Source: Streptomyces silvae (GTDB taxonomy: Bacteria; Actinomycetota; Actinomycetes; Streptomycetales; Streptomycetaceae). From it: a stretch of DNA of 64,000 nucleotides. Below, piece by piece: positions 32,921-41,785 of this stretch. Where the stretch lies: the NCBI RefSeq assembly GCF_016745505.1, contig NZ_JAERUC010000081.1:16048-80047 (forward strand), given 5' to 3'. The position numbers were made by a program, and so were the translations under genes. Position 1 is the first letter of the stretch; the number at the start of each line of letters is the position of its first letter. Under the pieces are notes generated by a model. It did not search any database. It was not told where the DNA came from and worked only from the letters and a program-made list of their open reading frames with translations.

Positions 32921-34969
32921 ATGACGGCCGGGACGGTTCACAGGTGGGAGTCGACGCTCGACTCCGTGGTGGTGTACGAGCAGGGTGCGCTCTGCCGACG
33001 CCTTGCCAGGGGCGGCGTGCCACCGGACGGCAGGGTCCGGGTGACAGGACTGCCCCGCTCGCTGGACCCGGGTTCGCTGCGGGCCCGCGTCCTCGGCGCC
33101 CACGGGGTGCGCGTCGGTGAGGCCCGGGTGGAGGTCGAGGCCGAGCCTCTCGGTGCGCCGGCGCCCGAGGGGCTGCGGAGCAGGGTCGAGCGGTTGCGCG
33201 AGGAGTACGCGGCGGCGCGAGGGCGCCGGGACCACCAGCTGGGCCTCATCGAGGAGATCAGGGCGCTGCGCCCCGTCCCTCCGGCCCGCAGGCGTGAGGA
33301 CGGGCACCGTCGCACCCCGGTCGACGCGTGGCTGGAGCTGGGCGGCTTCGTGGACGAACGGCTGACGGGGCTTCACACCCGCCTCGTCGAGCTGGAGGAG
33401 GCGCTGCGGAGTGCCGAGCACGAGCTCGGTGTCGCCGAGGACGAACTCGCCCGTGCCTCCACCGACGTACCGTCGGCGCACGTGGGGACCACCGTCTCGG
33501 CCGTCCTGACGGTCGATGTGTCCGGCGCCGACGACCCGGGTGCCGAGGTGGGGATCGAGCTCGAGTACGGGGTGCCGGGTGCCCTCTGGGTGCCGGCCTA
33601 CCGGCTGGCCTACCGTCAGGGCGAGGGCGGAGGACGTCTGGTGCTGCGCGCCTCGGTGGCCCAGCGCACCGGCGAGGACTGGACCGGTGTGGCCGTCGGC
33701 CTGGCCACGGCCGACCTGCGGCGCGGGACCGGCCTGCCGAAGCTCCGTTCGATCCGGATCGGGCGCAGTCAGCCGACGTCCGCGCCTTCCGGCTGGCGCG
33801 AGCCTCCGGCAGGTCTCGCGGACCTGTTCACCGGGTACGACGGGGCACGCCCCCGTCCTGCCACGGCCGGTGTGCCGGTGGCCGGCGCCGCGGGGGCCCT
33901 TCCGCCTCCGCCTCCGCCGCCGATGGCGTACGGAGCGCCTCCCGTCGGGGGGCTTCCGGCACCGGGGGGTGCCTCGCCCGAGGCCTTCGACGGCCGGATG
34001 CCCGCCCCGGCGCAGCCGGCCCGGGCGCGCAGGGGCGGCGGGCCCGGTTACGGTGCCGCGCCCTCCCCGGCTCCCGCCGCCGCGGCCCCCTCGGCGCCCG
34101 GAGGCGCGCCGCCGCCCGCTCAGCCGCCCGGTCCTCCGCGGCCCAGCGGCGCCGAGCTCGACTACGCCGCGCTCGTCCTGTCCGGCCCCGACGAGCAGAG
34201 GGACCGCAGGGGGAGGCTGTTCCCCGGCGCCTCCTTCGATCCGGTGGCGGCCGAGTACCGGCGCCGCGCCGAGTCGGTGGCCGCGCTGCCGCTGCCGGGG
34301 CATGCCGTACGGCCCCGGGAGTCGGCAGGTTCCTTCGACCACCGCTTCGACACGGCCGCCCGCGTGGACATTCCGTCGGACGGCACCTGGCACACCGTCA
34401 CCGTGGGGGAGATCGCCGTCGGCATGCACACCGAGTACCTGTGCGTACCGTCCGTGGAACAGACCGTGTACGCGACCCTGGTGCTCTCCAACTCCACGGA
34501 CCAGGCCCTGCTCGCCGGTCCGGTGGACGTCACCGTCGACGACGACTTCCTTCTGACCGCCGCCCTGCCCACGCTCGCTCCCGGCGGTGTCCGCAGGGTG
34601 GGGCTCGGGCCGGCGGAAGGCATCCGGGTCACCCGTCGTACGAACCTGCACGAGTCCACGTCGGGGCTGCGCAACAGCACCACGGTGCTCGACCACCGCG
34701 TCCATGTGGAGCTGGCGAACCGCCTCGCCGGCCCCGCCACGGTCGAGGTCCGCGAACGGGTGCCGGTCACCTCCGAACCCGATGTCAGGATCGAGGAGCG
34801 GGCCGACTGGTCTGCGCCCGGGGAGGGCCCGGGGCCCGATCGTCACGCACCGGGGACCCGCGTCTGGCGGGTGGACCTTCCCGCCGGTGGCACCGCCGTG
34901 CTCGACGGCGGCTACGAGATCAGAATGCCGGCCGGCAAGGCCGTCGTCGGCGGCAACCGCAGGAGCTGA
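32921..34969 (+). CDS. DUF4139 domain protein with Pro-rich insert (first of pair)
   Basis: 682 residues. The N-terminal DUF4140-like region (VVVYEQGALCRRLA, RVTGLPRSLDPGSLRARV) is followed by a coiled coil (about 85-180) and the DUF4139 beta domain. WVPAYRLAYR, QRTGEDWTGVAVGLATADL and later HTEYLCVP, LAGPVDVTVDDDFL and ERVPVTSEPD are family signatures. A Pro/Ala/Gly-rich insert of about 90 residues (about 320-410) splits DUF4139. There is no signal peptide, whereas Gram-negative relatives are exported. Function is unknown. The next gene, 8 bases on, is a paralogue. Confidence 0.85.
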   Translation: MTAGTVHRWESTLDSVVVYEQGALCRRLARGGVPPDGRVRVTGLPRSLDPGSLRARVLGAHGVRVGEARVEVEAEPLGAPAPEGLRSRVERLREEYAAARGRRDHQLGLIEEIRALRPVPPARRREDGHRRTPVDAWLELGGFVDERLTGLHTRLVELEEALRSAEHELGVAEDELARASTDVPSAHVGTTVSAVLTVDVSGADDPGAEVGIELEYGVPGALWVPAYRLAYRQGEGGGRLVLRASVAQRTGEDWTGVAVGLATADLRRGTGLPKLRSIRIGRSQPTSAPSGWREPPAGLADLFTGYDGARPRPATAGVPVAGAAGALPPPPPPPMAYGAPPVGGLPAPGGASPEAFDGRMPAPAQPARARRGGGPGYGAAPSPAPAAAAPSAPGGAPPPAQPPGPPRPSGAELDYAALVLSGPDEQRDRRGRLFPGASFDPVAAEYRRRAESVAALPLPGHAVRPRESAGSFDHRFDTAARVDIPSDGTWHTVTVGEIAVGMHTEYLCVPSVEQTVYATLVLSNSTDQALLAGPVDVTVDDDFLLTAALPTLAPGGVRRVGLGPAEGIRVTRRTNLHESTSGLRNSTTVLDHRVHVELANRLAGPATVEVRERVPVTSEPDVRIEERADWSAPGEGPGPDRHAPGTRVWRVDLPAGGTAVLDGGYEIRMPAGKAVVGGNRRS

Positions 34970-34977
34970 CAGACGCC

Positions 34978-36540
34978 ATGACCACGACTTCGAAGCCGAT
35001 CGCCCTTCCCGTCACCGCGGTGACCTGCCTGGAGGACCGCGCGCACGTCGAGCGTGCCGTCGTGCTCGACCTGGAGGCAGGGGTCCACCGGCTGCGTCTC
35101 GGTCCGGTCAGCGCACTGGCGGTCGACCGGACGCTCCACGCCGAGCTGACCGCCGATCATCCGGCGGCCGTGCTCGACGTCCGGATCACCCGCAGCTGGA
35201 CACCGCGCGGGCCGGTACCTCATGCCGAGGAGGACTCAGCGCTGCGCCTGCGGGTGCACACGCTGCGGGGCGAGCAACTCGCGCTGGAGCAGCGGCGCGA
35301 CCGGCTGGAGGCCCGACGGGACCTCCTCGGCCGGCTGGCGGCCGATCTGTTGCGGGACATCGGCGAGGGCGCGGGCGCGGGTGAGACGGACAGCGCCCGC
35401 TGGGCCGGTGAGCTGGACAAGGTCGACGAGGAACGGGCCTCGTGCGGGGAGCAGTTGCGTACCGTGGAGGGCGAGCTGGCCGCCCTGGCCGATGAGCTCG
35501 GGCAGACCGAGCGGGCGGTCGACGCGTCGGAGGAGGAGCCCGCTGAGCTCGTCGGTCATGTCGAGCTGACCGTGGAGTGCGCGGCGGCCGGGCCGGTCGG
35601 GCTGGGGCTGAGCCATCTCACCTCGTGTGCGCTGTGGCGGCCCGCCTACCGGGCGGTGCTGGACGGCGGCTCCCTGACGCTGGAGACCGATGCGATGGTC
35701 TGGCAGCGCACCGGCGAGGACTGGTCGGACGTCAGGCTGACGCTGTCGACGGCCCGTTCGGCGCTGGCCACCGACCCGCCGCAGCTGGGCGAGGACCGGC
35801 TGACGCTCACGGACCGCTCCGCCGCGGAGCGCCGCACGGTCGGCGTCGAGCTGCGCGAGGAGGAGATCGGGGACCTCGGTCCCGCCCCGGTCGTGGGTCT
35901 GCCGGGGGTGGACGACGGCGGGGAGGTACGGGTGTTGCGGCCCCCGGCGCCCGTCTCCGTGCCTGGCGACGGGCGGGCGCACCGCGTGCCGCTGTCCGGT
36001 TTCAGCACCGCCGCGCGCAGTGAGTACGCGTGCTCCCCCGAGCTGTCCCCTCTGGTCACCCGGGTCGTACGGTTCGACAACCTGGCCGGCCATGCGCTGC
36101 TCGCGGGGCCCGTGGACCTGGTCCGCGGCAGCGGATTCGCCGGCCGCGGCACGCTGGAGTTCACCGCCCCCGGGGCTCCGGCCGAGCTGGCGTTCGGCAG
36201 TTGCGACGACCACCGGGTGGTCCGGCACACCGAGGAGACGCGGGAGACCGCCGGTATCACCCAGCGGAGCGTCATCACCCGTACGGTGCGGCTGCACCTG
36301 TCCCGGTTCTCCGCTCCCGGCGAGCGGGGGGAGCGGGTGGTCGTCCTGAGGGAGCGGCTTCCGGTCTCCGAGGTCTCGGCCGTGGAGGTGCGCCTGCGCC
36401 GGGAGTCCTGCTCTCCCGAGCCGGACACGGTCGACGCCGAGGGCATCGTCCGCTGGGACGTCACGCTGCCGCCCGACGGCCACCGCACGGTCACCCTGGT
36501 CTACGAGATCTCGGCGAGCGCCAAGGTCACCGGGCTCTGA
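34978..36540 (+). CDS. DUF4139 domain protein (second of pair)
   Basis: 520 residues, with GGAG about 12 bases before the ATG. The layout is the same as in the preceding protein but without the Pro-rich insert: VTAVTCLEDRAHVERAVVLD, a coiled coil (about 85-185), then LWRPAYRAVL, WQRTGEDWSDVRLTLSTAR, LLAGPVDLVRGSGF and LPVSEVSAVEVRL. The shared coiled coils suggest that the two proteins form a hetero-oligomer in the cytoplasm. Function is unknown. Confidence 0.86.
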   Translation: MTTTSKPIALPVTAVTCLEDRAHVERAVVLDLEAGVHRLRLGPVSALAVDRTLHAELTADHPAAVLDVRITRSWTPRGPVPHAEEDSALRLRVHTLRGEQLALEQRRDRLEARRDLLGRLAADLLRDIGEGAGAGETDSARWAGELDKVDEERASCGEQLRTVEGELAALADELGQTERAVDASEEEPAELVGHVELTVECAAAGPVGLGLSHLTSCALWRPAYRAVLDGGSLTLETDAMVWQRTGEDWSDVRLTLSTARSALATDPPQLGEDRLTLTDRSAAERRTVGVELREEEIGDLGPAPVVGLPGVDDGGEVRVLRPPAPVSVPGDGRAHRVPLSGFSTAARSEYACSPELSPLVTRVVRFDNLAGHALLAGPVDLVRGSGFAGRGTLEFTAPGAPAELAFGSCDDHRVVRHTEETRETAGITQRSVITRTVRLHLSRFSAPGERGERVVVLRERLPVSEVSAVEVRLRRESCSPEPDTVDAEGIVRWDVTLPPDGHRTVTLVYEISASAKVTGL

Positions 36541-36549
36541 GCCGCTGGT

Positions 36550-37326
36550 CTACGGGGCCTGACGGGAGGGCCTCGGCAGCAATGTGCCGTCGACGCGGAG
36601 GTCGACGTGCTCGTTGTAGAACGCGACCATGCCGGCGACGCGGTTGACCTGGACCGTCGGGAAGTCGTACGCCCAGGCGATGTCCCCGTGGCGGGTGGTG
36701 GGGCCGTCGAACGACCAGTAGCCGGTCGTCGTGCCCTTGTACGGGCAGCGGGTCACCGTGTCGGAGGGGCGCAGCCGGCTCCAGTCGATGTGGGTGCGGT
36801 CGAGGTAGTAGCGGGTGGGCAGGCCGGTCTCGAACAGGGTGACGCAGTCGGGGGCTTCCGCCAGCACGACGCCCTCCAGTTCGACGCGGACGCTGCTGGA
36901 CGAGCGCAGCGCGTCGACCCGGGCGTACGGGCTCCTGGGGTGGACGAAGACGGGCTCGTCCTCCTCGAACCAGGAGTCCAGCGCCGCCCACTCGAACCGT
37001 ACGGCGCCGCGCAGGGCGTCCGGGGCGGTGTCGTCCCAGACCCAGGCCGCACCTTCCCGGACCTCGGATCCGGCCCGGAGCGTATGGCGCCGGGCGGACC
37101 AGGCGCCCAGCGCCTCGACGTGGTGCTCGTCGGTGAGCACTCCGTCGACCAAGTCATCGGCCGGGATGCTGAATTGGGGGTACGGGGGCCATTCCCACCC
37201 GTACAGCGCGCGGCGGGTGTCGAAGACGAGGTGTCCGCCGAGCGTCCCCCGGACCCGCCGTGGCACGGGTTCGACATGCCCGACCGGGGTGATGAGGCGC
37301 GGGTACCGCACGCTGTCGTCCGCCAT
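36550..37326 (-). CDS. DUF427 domain protein
   Basis: 258 residues from MADDSV, with GAGGTGGG upstream. Two DUF427 halves are visible. The C-terminal one has the family core ETGLPTRYYLDRTHIDW, then CPYKGTTTGYWS and DIAWAYDFPT. The N-terminal half has YGWEWPPYPQFSIP. The fold is a small beta barrel of unknown function, widespread in actinobacteria. It converges with the DUF4139 pair, 9 bases apart. Confidence 0.88.
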   Translation of the reverse strand: MADDSVRYPRLITPVGHVEPVPRRVRGTLGGHLVFDTRRALYGWEWPPYPQFSIPADDLVDGVLTDEHHVEALGAWSARRHTLRAGSEVREGAAWVWDDTAPDALRGAVRFEWAALDSWFEEDEPVFVHPRSPYARVDALRSSSSVRVELEGVVLAEAPDCVTLFETGLPTRYYLDRTHIDWSRLRPSDTVTRCPYKGTTTGYWSFDGPTTRHGDIAWAYDFPTVQVNRVAGMVAFYNEHVDLRVDGTLLPRPSRQAP

Positions 37327-37472
37327 CGGTCGCCCACCTCGGTCCACTCGTCGGATGTGCGGTCCCGGAACCGGCTCGCGGAGGTTCTCACGCCCTGGCC
37401 CGAGGCTCCCCTTCTCACGAAATGCTACCCGGCGCGCGGATGGCGGCACCTTGAGCGGGTGCCACGGGAACC

Positions 37473-39725
37473 TCACCGCCGGTCCTCCCGCCGATCCTCC
37501 CGGGGGTCCTCCCGGCGGTCCGGACTGCGGTGTGCCTGGGCGGCCGAGGCCTCAATCCGGGTGAGCTGGAGGCCGAGGCTCGTCATCCACACCTCGAGGT
37601 CGACGGAGAGCCTCGCCGGCGAGCAGCCCTCCGGTGGGGGCACGAGGGGCGTCCCGGGGGCAGGGCGGTCCCCGATGAGCAGGGAGGCGATCCGGCCTGT
37701 CTCCCGGTCGAGATGGGACGCCGAGGCACGCGCCCAGTCGGCGCAGGGGAGCGACGGGCCACTTCCGGGCCGGAGCCCGAAGCGGGGCAGCCGGTAGGCG
37801 CCCATGAGGATGTGGTCGGCGACGAGGAGCACCGCGTGCCAGTCGGGGCCCGTGTCGTCCGCTGCCGTACCGGACTCGCTGCGGTACTGGGCGTACGCCG
37901 CCTCGGCGAGGCGCAGCCGGTGCAGGCTCGGCAGGGTTCGCGGTGGGGCCGGCGCCACGGGTGACGGGGTGAGCAGGTCCTCCGCGGTCGGCGGTACCAG
38001 CGTGCCGCAGGTGCGCAGCAGTGCGGCCATGGCGCGGACGGCCTCGCGGCGGGCGCCGGCCGGCCAGGCCAGGAGCCCGCACAGGAGGCCGATGGCGCTC
38101 CCGGTGGCGACGTCGATCATCCGTGCCTCGGACAACTGCCAGGTGACGGGCGTCATCTGGGCGAAGGCGGTGGCCACGACCAGGGTGAACAGCCCTTGCG
38201 CGTAGGCGATTCCGAGCAGCGGCCCCAGGGAGAATCCCAGCAGCATCGCGGGGGCGAGCAGTGCGGCGTACGCGTCGGTGTGCGAGCCGAGCCCGATCAG
38301 GAGGGCTCCTGCCGCCAGCGCCCCGACCGCGTTGCCGACGAGCGCCTCGCGGACCGCCTTCCAGGCGGCGCCCACGGTCGTACGTCCGAGGGTCAGCACG
38401 GCGAGCAGCACCCAGAATCCATGGGCCAGGTCGAGGGAGCCGGCGACCAGCCGGGCGGCGGCGAGGCCGAGCGCGATCCGGACGGCGTTCTGGAAGAGCA
38501 CCGACCGCAGTGTCATGTTGCCGAGGACGCGCCGCGCCCACAGCCTCGGGGTGGAGAGCCGCGCGTACCAGAAGAGGTCGTGCGGGGCGGGCTGGACGGC
38601 GGGTCTGCCGTTGGCTGCGATGTCGACGGCGACCTCCACGATCCGTGCCAATTCGGCGAGGGCCAGCACCCGTGACTGCCGTCGCAGTACGTCGGTGCGG
38701 GGCGGCGAACCCGGGGCGGATGCCTCGGAAGCCAGGCGGACGCGTGCCGACTGGAATCCGCGCATGGCCTCCTCCAGCGCTCCGGGCACGGGCGGGGGCC
38801 GACCGGTGCGCAGGGACTGCGCGCAGGCGTCGCACACCGTCGCGATGTGGCCGAGGAGAGCGGCGGATGCCGGGTCGGCTGCCGGTGGGAGCTCGGCGAG
38901 GGTGGCCAGCTGGTCCAGGAGCCTTCGTACCGCGCGGCCGGCCTGCTCCAGTGCGCGGTCCGTCCGGCTCGCACCGGCGGGGCGTTCCGACGGCGGGAGC
39001 CGGGAGAGGCGCATCCTCGCGCCGGCATCGCGGAGGTTCTGCGGCGGCACCTCGGCACCGGAGGCTCCGCGGGCGGCCGTGCCGACGGCGTCCGCGAGCC
39101 GTTGCCGGTAGGCCGGGACGGACGGGTCGGGCAGCAGGAGCTCGGTGGCCGCGAGGAACAGGATGCCCACGGTCAGTCCGGTCAGCCGGTCCCCCAGCGA
39201 ATCCGGGTCGTACGGCGGGAAGCAGGCCAGGATGTAGAAGAGCTGGAGGCCCGGGGCGGCGCCCGCCGCCCGTGGGCCCGCCACCGCGGCGAACGCCAGC
39301 AGGAAGCCGACGGCGAGCATGCCGCCGCTCGCCGCCCAGGTGTTGACCGCGAGAGCCGTGCCGAGGGCGGCGAGAGCCAGTGCCGGGGGCAGCACACGCA
39401 GGACCACGAGGGCTTGTCGGCGGCCGGATCCGGGGATGGCGGAGAGCAGGCCGACGGCGATGGGGGCGAAGAGCGCGTAGAGCGCCGCGGTCGGTCGTTC
39501 GGCGGCGTACAGGAGCGGGTAGAAGCCGGCGAGCGCCGCGAGAGTGATGCGGAGGGCTCTGCGCAGGACCGCCGGCCTCCCCGCCCCGGCGGTCACGCTC
39601 GTGCCGCCTTCAGGTGTACCGCCCTCACGGCCGGCAGCCCGTGCCCTGGGCGGGCGTGGTGTGACGGCCGTGGCCATGTCGTCATGCCGCACGCCTCCCG
39701 CCGGTGAACGTCCGGCCGCGCTCAT
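37473..39725 (-). CDS. FUSC family inner-membrane transporter (second)
   Basis: About 750 residues from MSAAGR; MATAV at 39677 is an alternative start, and neither ribosome site is decisive. Two blocks of membrane helices (LRITLAALAGFYPLLYAAE through LTVGILFLAATELLL, and FQNAVRIALGLAAARLVAG through ATGSAIGLLCGLLAWPAG) are each followed by a soluble helical domain, as in FUSC exporters. It is a distant paralogue of the protein at 27788. The C terminus is rich in Arg and Asp repeats (REDPREDRRED). It is divergent from the yhf cluster. Confidence 0.83.
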   Translation of the reverse strand: MSAAGRSPAGGVRHDDMATAVTPRPPRARAAGREGGTPEGGTSVTAGAGRPAVLRRALRITLAALAGFYPLLYAAERPTAALYALFAPIAVGLLSAIPGSGRRQALVVLRVLPPALALAALGTALAVNTWAASGGMLAVGFLLAFAAVAGPRAAGAAPGLQLFYILACFPPYDPDSLGDRLTGLTVGILFLAATELLLPDPSVPAYRQRLADAVGTAARGASGAEVPPQNLRDAGARMRLSRLPPSERPAGASRTDRALEQAGRAVRRLLDQLATLAELPPAADPASAALLGHIATVCDACAQSLRTGRPPPVPGALEEAMRGFQSARVRLASEASAPGSPPRTDVLRRQSRVLALAELARIVEVAVDIAANGRPAVQPAPHDLFWYARLSTPRLWARRVLGNMTLRSVLFQNAVRIALGLAAARLVAGSLDLAHGFWVLLAVLTLGRTTVGAAWKAVREALVGNAVGALAAGALLIGLGSHTDAYAALLAPAMLLGFSLGPLLGIAYAQGLFTLVVATAFAQMTPVTWQLSEARMIDVATGSAIGLLCGLLAWPAGARREAVRAMAALLRTCGTLVPPTAEDLLTPSPVAPAPPRTLPSLHRLRLAEAAYAQYRSESGTAADDTGPDWHAVLLVADHILMGAYRLPRFGLRPGSGPSLPCADWARASASHLDRETGRIASLLIGDRPAPGTPLVPPPEGCSPARLSVDLEVWMTSLGLQLTRIEASAAQAHRSPDRREDPREDRREDRR

Positions 39726-39858
39726 GGGCTCCGGCCGCCTGCCGCCATTGTCGATCGGTACGCACCCGTCCGCTCGCGGTGCGACCGGCGCCGAACCACC
39801 CGCTCCGGTGCCCGGGACGGGCCGCCCGCCGGGCCCGGAATCCCCCGTCGACGGATCC

Positions 39859-39887
39859 TTGTCAATATCCAGAATCCTGTTTACTGT
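39859..39887 (+). promoter_or_regulatory. yhfZ promoter with operator copy 1
   Basis: TTGTCA (39859-39864), a 17-bp spacer and TACTGT (39882-39887). The operator-like CAGAATCCTGTTTACTG (39870-39886) overlaps the -10. The GTG start at 39895 is only 8 bases past the -10, so the transcript is probably leaderless. The same 17-mer, with one change, precedes the next gene. Confidence 0.65.
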
Positions 39888-39894
39888 TTGATTT

Positions 39895-40833
39895 GTGAAC
39901 GACCTGGATGCCCGCTTCCTCACGCGTAACGGCCTCGCCGCACGGCAGCTGGCCGCCGTGCTCCTGCATCACGAGCCGGAGACCCGGCTGCCCCGCGTGC
40001 GGGACTTCGCGGAGCAGCTGGGCTGTGGGAACGGCACGGTCCAGGCGGCTCTTCAGCTGCTGGAGCAGTCCGGGGCGATCTCGACGACCGCCCGGGGCCA
40101 CCTCGGCACGTTCCTCGTCCGCTCGGACCGCACGATCCTGTGGCGGCTGTCCGGGCTGGGCACCCTCCTCGCCGCGATGCCGCTCCCCTACTCCCGTCGG
40201 TACGAGGGTCTGGCGACCGGGCTGCGTGGCGCCTTCGAGGAGGCGGGCGCGCCGTTCGCCGTGACCTTCATGCGGGGTGCCGGAGCCCGGACCGCGGCGC
40301 TGCTGGAAGGCAAGGTCGACCTGGTCGTCCTGTCACGCTTCGCCGCCGACCAGCTGATCGCGGAGCACCCTGTGGAGCTGGTGGCGGACCTCGGGCCCGC
40401 CACCTATGTGGGTGCTCACGGCATGCTCGTACGAAGGGGAGCCGATCTCCGGGCGCCGGGTCTGCGGGTGGCCATCGACCACACCTCGGAGGATCTGCGG
40501 ATGCTCGTGGAGCGGGTCTTCGCCGGCCGGGAGGACATCGAGTGGCGGGAGGCCTCGTACATGCAGCTGCCCGACCTGTTCTCCCGTGACGAGGTGGACG
40601 CGACGGTGTGGAATCTCGACGAGGCGCAGGACCGGATCGGGCTCGGCGTCGACGTACTGCCGCTCGGTGACGAGGTGACCCGGGAGCTGGCGTTGCGCAA
40701 CTCCAGTGCCGCGGTGATCTGCCGGTCCGACGGGATGACGGCGCTGGCCGCGATCCGCACCTCGCTCGATCTGTCGCTGGTGACCCGGCTGCAGGGTGAG
40801 GTCCTGAGGGGTGAGCGCATCCCCTCCTACTGA
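39895..40833 (+). CDS. yhfZ: YhfZ-type GntR-like transcriptional regulator
   Basis: 312 residues. An N-terminal winged HTH (about 12-72: LPRVRDFAEQLGCGNGTVQA, then LLEQSGAI) is joined to a YhfZ-type effector domain with periplasmic-binding-protein-like folds: YSRRYEGLATGLRGAFEEAG, KVDLVVLSRFAADQL, VDATVWNLDEAQ, and ALRNSSAAVICRSDG. It heads the cluster and is probably its ligand-responsive regulator. Operator copies lie at its own -10 and at that of the following gene. Confidence 0.85.
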   Translation: MNDLDARFLTRNGLAARQLAAVLLHHEPETRLPRVRDFAEQLGCGNGTVQAALQLLEQSGAISTTARGHLGTFLVRSDRTILWRLSGLGTLLAAMPLPYSRRYEGLATGLRGAFEEAGAPFAVTFMRGAGARTAALLEGKVDLVVLSRFAADQLIAEHPVELVADLGPATYVGAHGMLVRRGADLRAPGLRVAIDHTSEDLRMLVERVFAGREDIEWREASYMQLPDLFSRDEVDATVWNLDEAQDRIGLGVDVLPLGDEVTRELALRNSSAAVICRSDGMTALAAIRTSLDLSLVTRLQGEVLRGERIPSY

Positions 40834-40893
40834 CCGGCGGCGGGCCGGTGACCGGAGTCTCACTTTTCCGGAGCGTCGCCCGTCCTCAAAATA

Positions 40894-40911
40894 CAGAATC
40901 CTGGTTACTGT
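40894..40911 (+). promoter_or_regulatory. Second promoter of the yhf cluster with operator copy 2
   Basis: CAGAATCCTGGTTACTG (40894-40910) differs from the copy before yhfZ at one base and again overlaps a -10-like TACTGT (40906-40911). The motif is partly palindromic (11 of 17). An AGGAGG ribosome site (40919-40924) follows, so this promoter would drive the structural genes. Confidence 0.65.
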
Positions 40912-40930
40912 TGATTTTAGGAGGATCACC

Positions 40931-41317
40931 ATGGACGACCAGCTCGCACTGCGGCTCCAGCTCTTCCGCGAGGGCGGTCAGGTCAGGCCCGAGGTCGCTG
41001 ATTTCGTCACCGCCGAACTGACCTCGCTGGAGTCCGAGGGTCTCACCGTCACCGAGGCTACGGCCGGGATGCTCACCAGCCATCTGATGATGGCGCTCGG
41101 CCGTCTGCTGGACGGGGAGCCGATCGAGCAGTTCCTCACCGACGACCAGGTCGCCGCCGAGCTCGCCGGGCATCCCGGTGCCGTCGCCCGGGCCCGCGCC
41201 GTCTCGGTGCGCGCGGAGCGGCAGCTGGGGGCGGCGCTTCCCGAGTCGGAGGTCAACTTCCTCGGCATGCACCTGGCCGTCCTCGCCCAGCAGCCCCCTT
41301 CCCCATCCACGCCCTGA
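40931..41317 (+). CDS. yhfY: PRD domain protein, YhfY-like
   Basis: 128 residues from the ATG with AGGAGG 6 bases upstream. A single PTS-regulation domain: LRLQLFREGGQVRPEVADFV, a conserved His in TSHLMMALGRL and a second in FLGMHLAVLAQ. No DNA-binding domain is attached. In E. coli, YhfY has the same single-PRD form. It may sense phosphorylation by HPr or EIIB, or modulate YhfZ. Confidence 0.82.
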   Translation: MDDQLALRLQLFREGGQVRPEVADFVTAELTSLESEGLTVTEATAGMLTSHLMMALGRLLDGEPIEQFLTDDQVAAELAGHPGAVARARAVSVRAERQLGAALPESEVNFLGMHLAVLAQQPPSPSTP

Positions 41318-41385
41318 CCGGCCGCATCCGGCTGTACGGACATCTCTCACCCCGCGCACGACCTGATACAGGGAGAAGAACAGCG

Positions 41386-41742
41386 ATGACGAAGATCCTC
41401 ACCGGTGGAGTCGGCAAGGTCGAGGTCACCCGGGCCATCGGCAGGCTCGGGATCGACGCGCTCGACGTCGTCCCCTCCAGCGACATGGACGCCGCGATGA
41501 AGCTCAGGGTCGGCCAGGCCGACTACTACGTGGGCACCTGTCACACCGGCGCCGGCGCGTCGCTGGGCGTGCTCGTCGGTCTCATGGGCAGCGCCGCCTG
41601 CCACACCTTCGGGCGGAGCGTGCCCACCGAGGACGAGATCTCCGCCCTGCTCGCCGACGGCAAGAAGGTCTTCGGTTTCTCGATGGACCAGATCGACGCC
41701 ATCGCCCCCATGATGGCGCGCGCCATCGCTGCCCGCGGCTGA
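41386..41742 (+). CDS. yhfU: DUF2620 protein, YhfU
   Basis: 118 residues, the full family length. Signatures are KILTGGVGKVEVTRAI, QADYYVGTCHTGAGASLG and GFSMDQIDAIAPMMARAI. It is a small soluble protein of unknown function, found nearly always next to YhfT. Its ribosome site is CAGGGAGAA. Spacing is 68 bases from yhfY and 43 to yhfT. A regulatory or coupling subunit of the transporter is an inference. Confidence 0.87.
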   Translation: MTKILTGGVGKVEVTRAIGRLGIDALDVVPSSDMDAAMKLRVGQADYYVGTCHTGAGASLGVLVGLMGSAACHTFGRSVPTEDEISALLADGKKVFGFSMDQIDAIAPMMARAIAARG

Positions 41743-41785
41743 CCCGCAGCATCCTCGCATCGTCCCGGGCACCAAGGAGTGACTC

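Noticed and set aside
32246..34846. 866-codon open frame antisense to thpR and the DUF4139 gene
   Set aside because: It crosses two real genes and a terminator region and has no recognisable domain.
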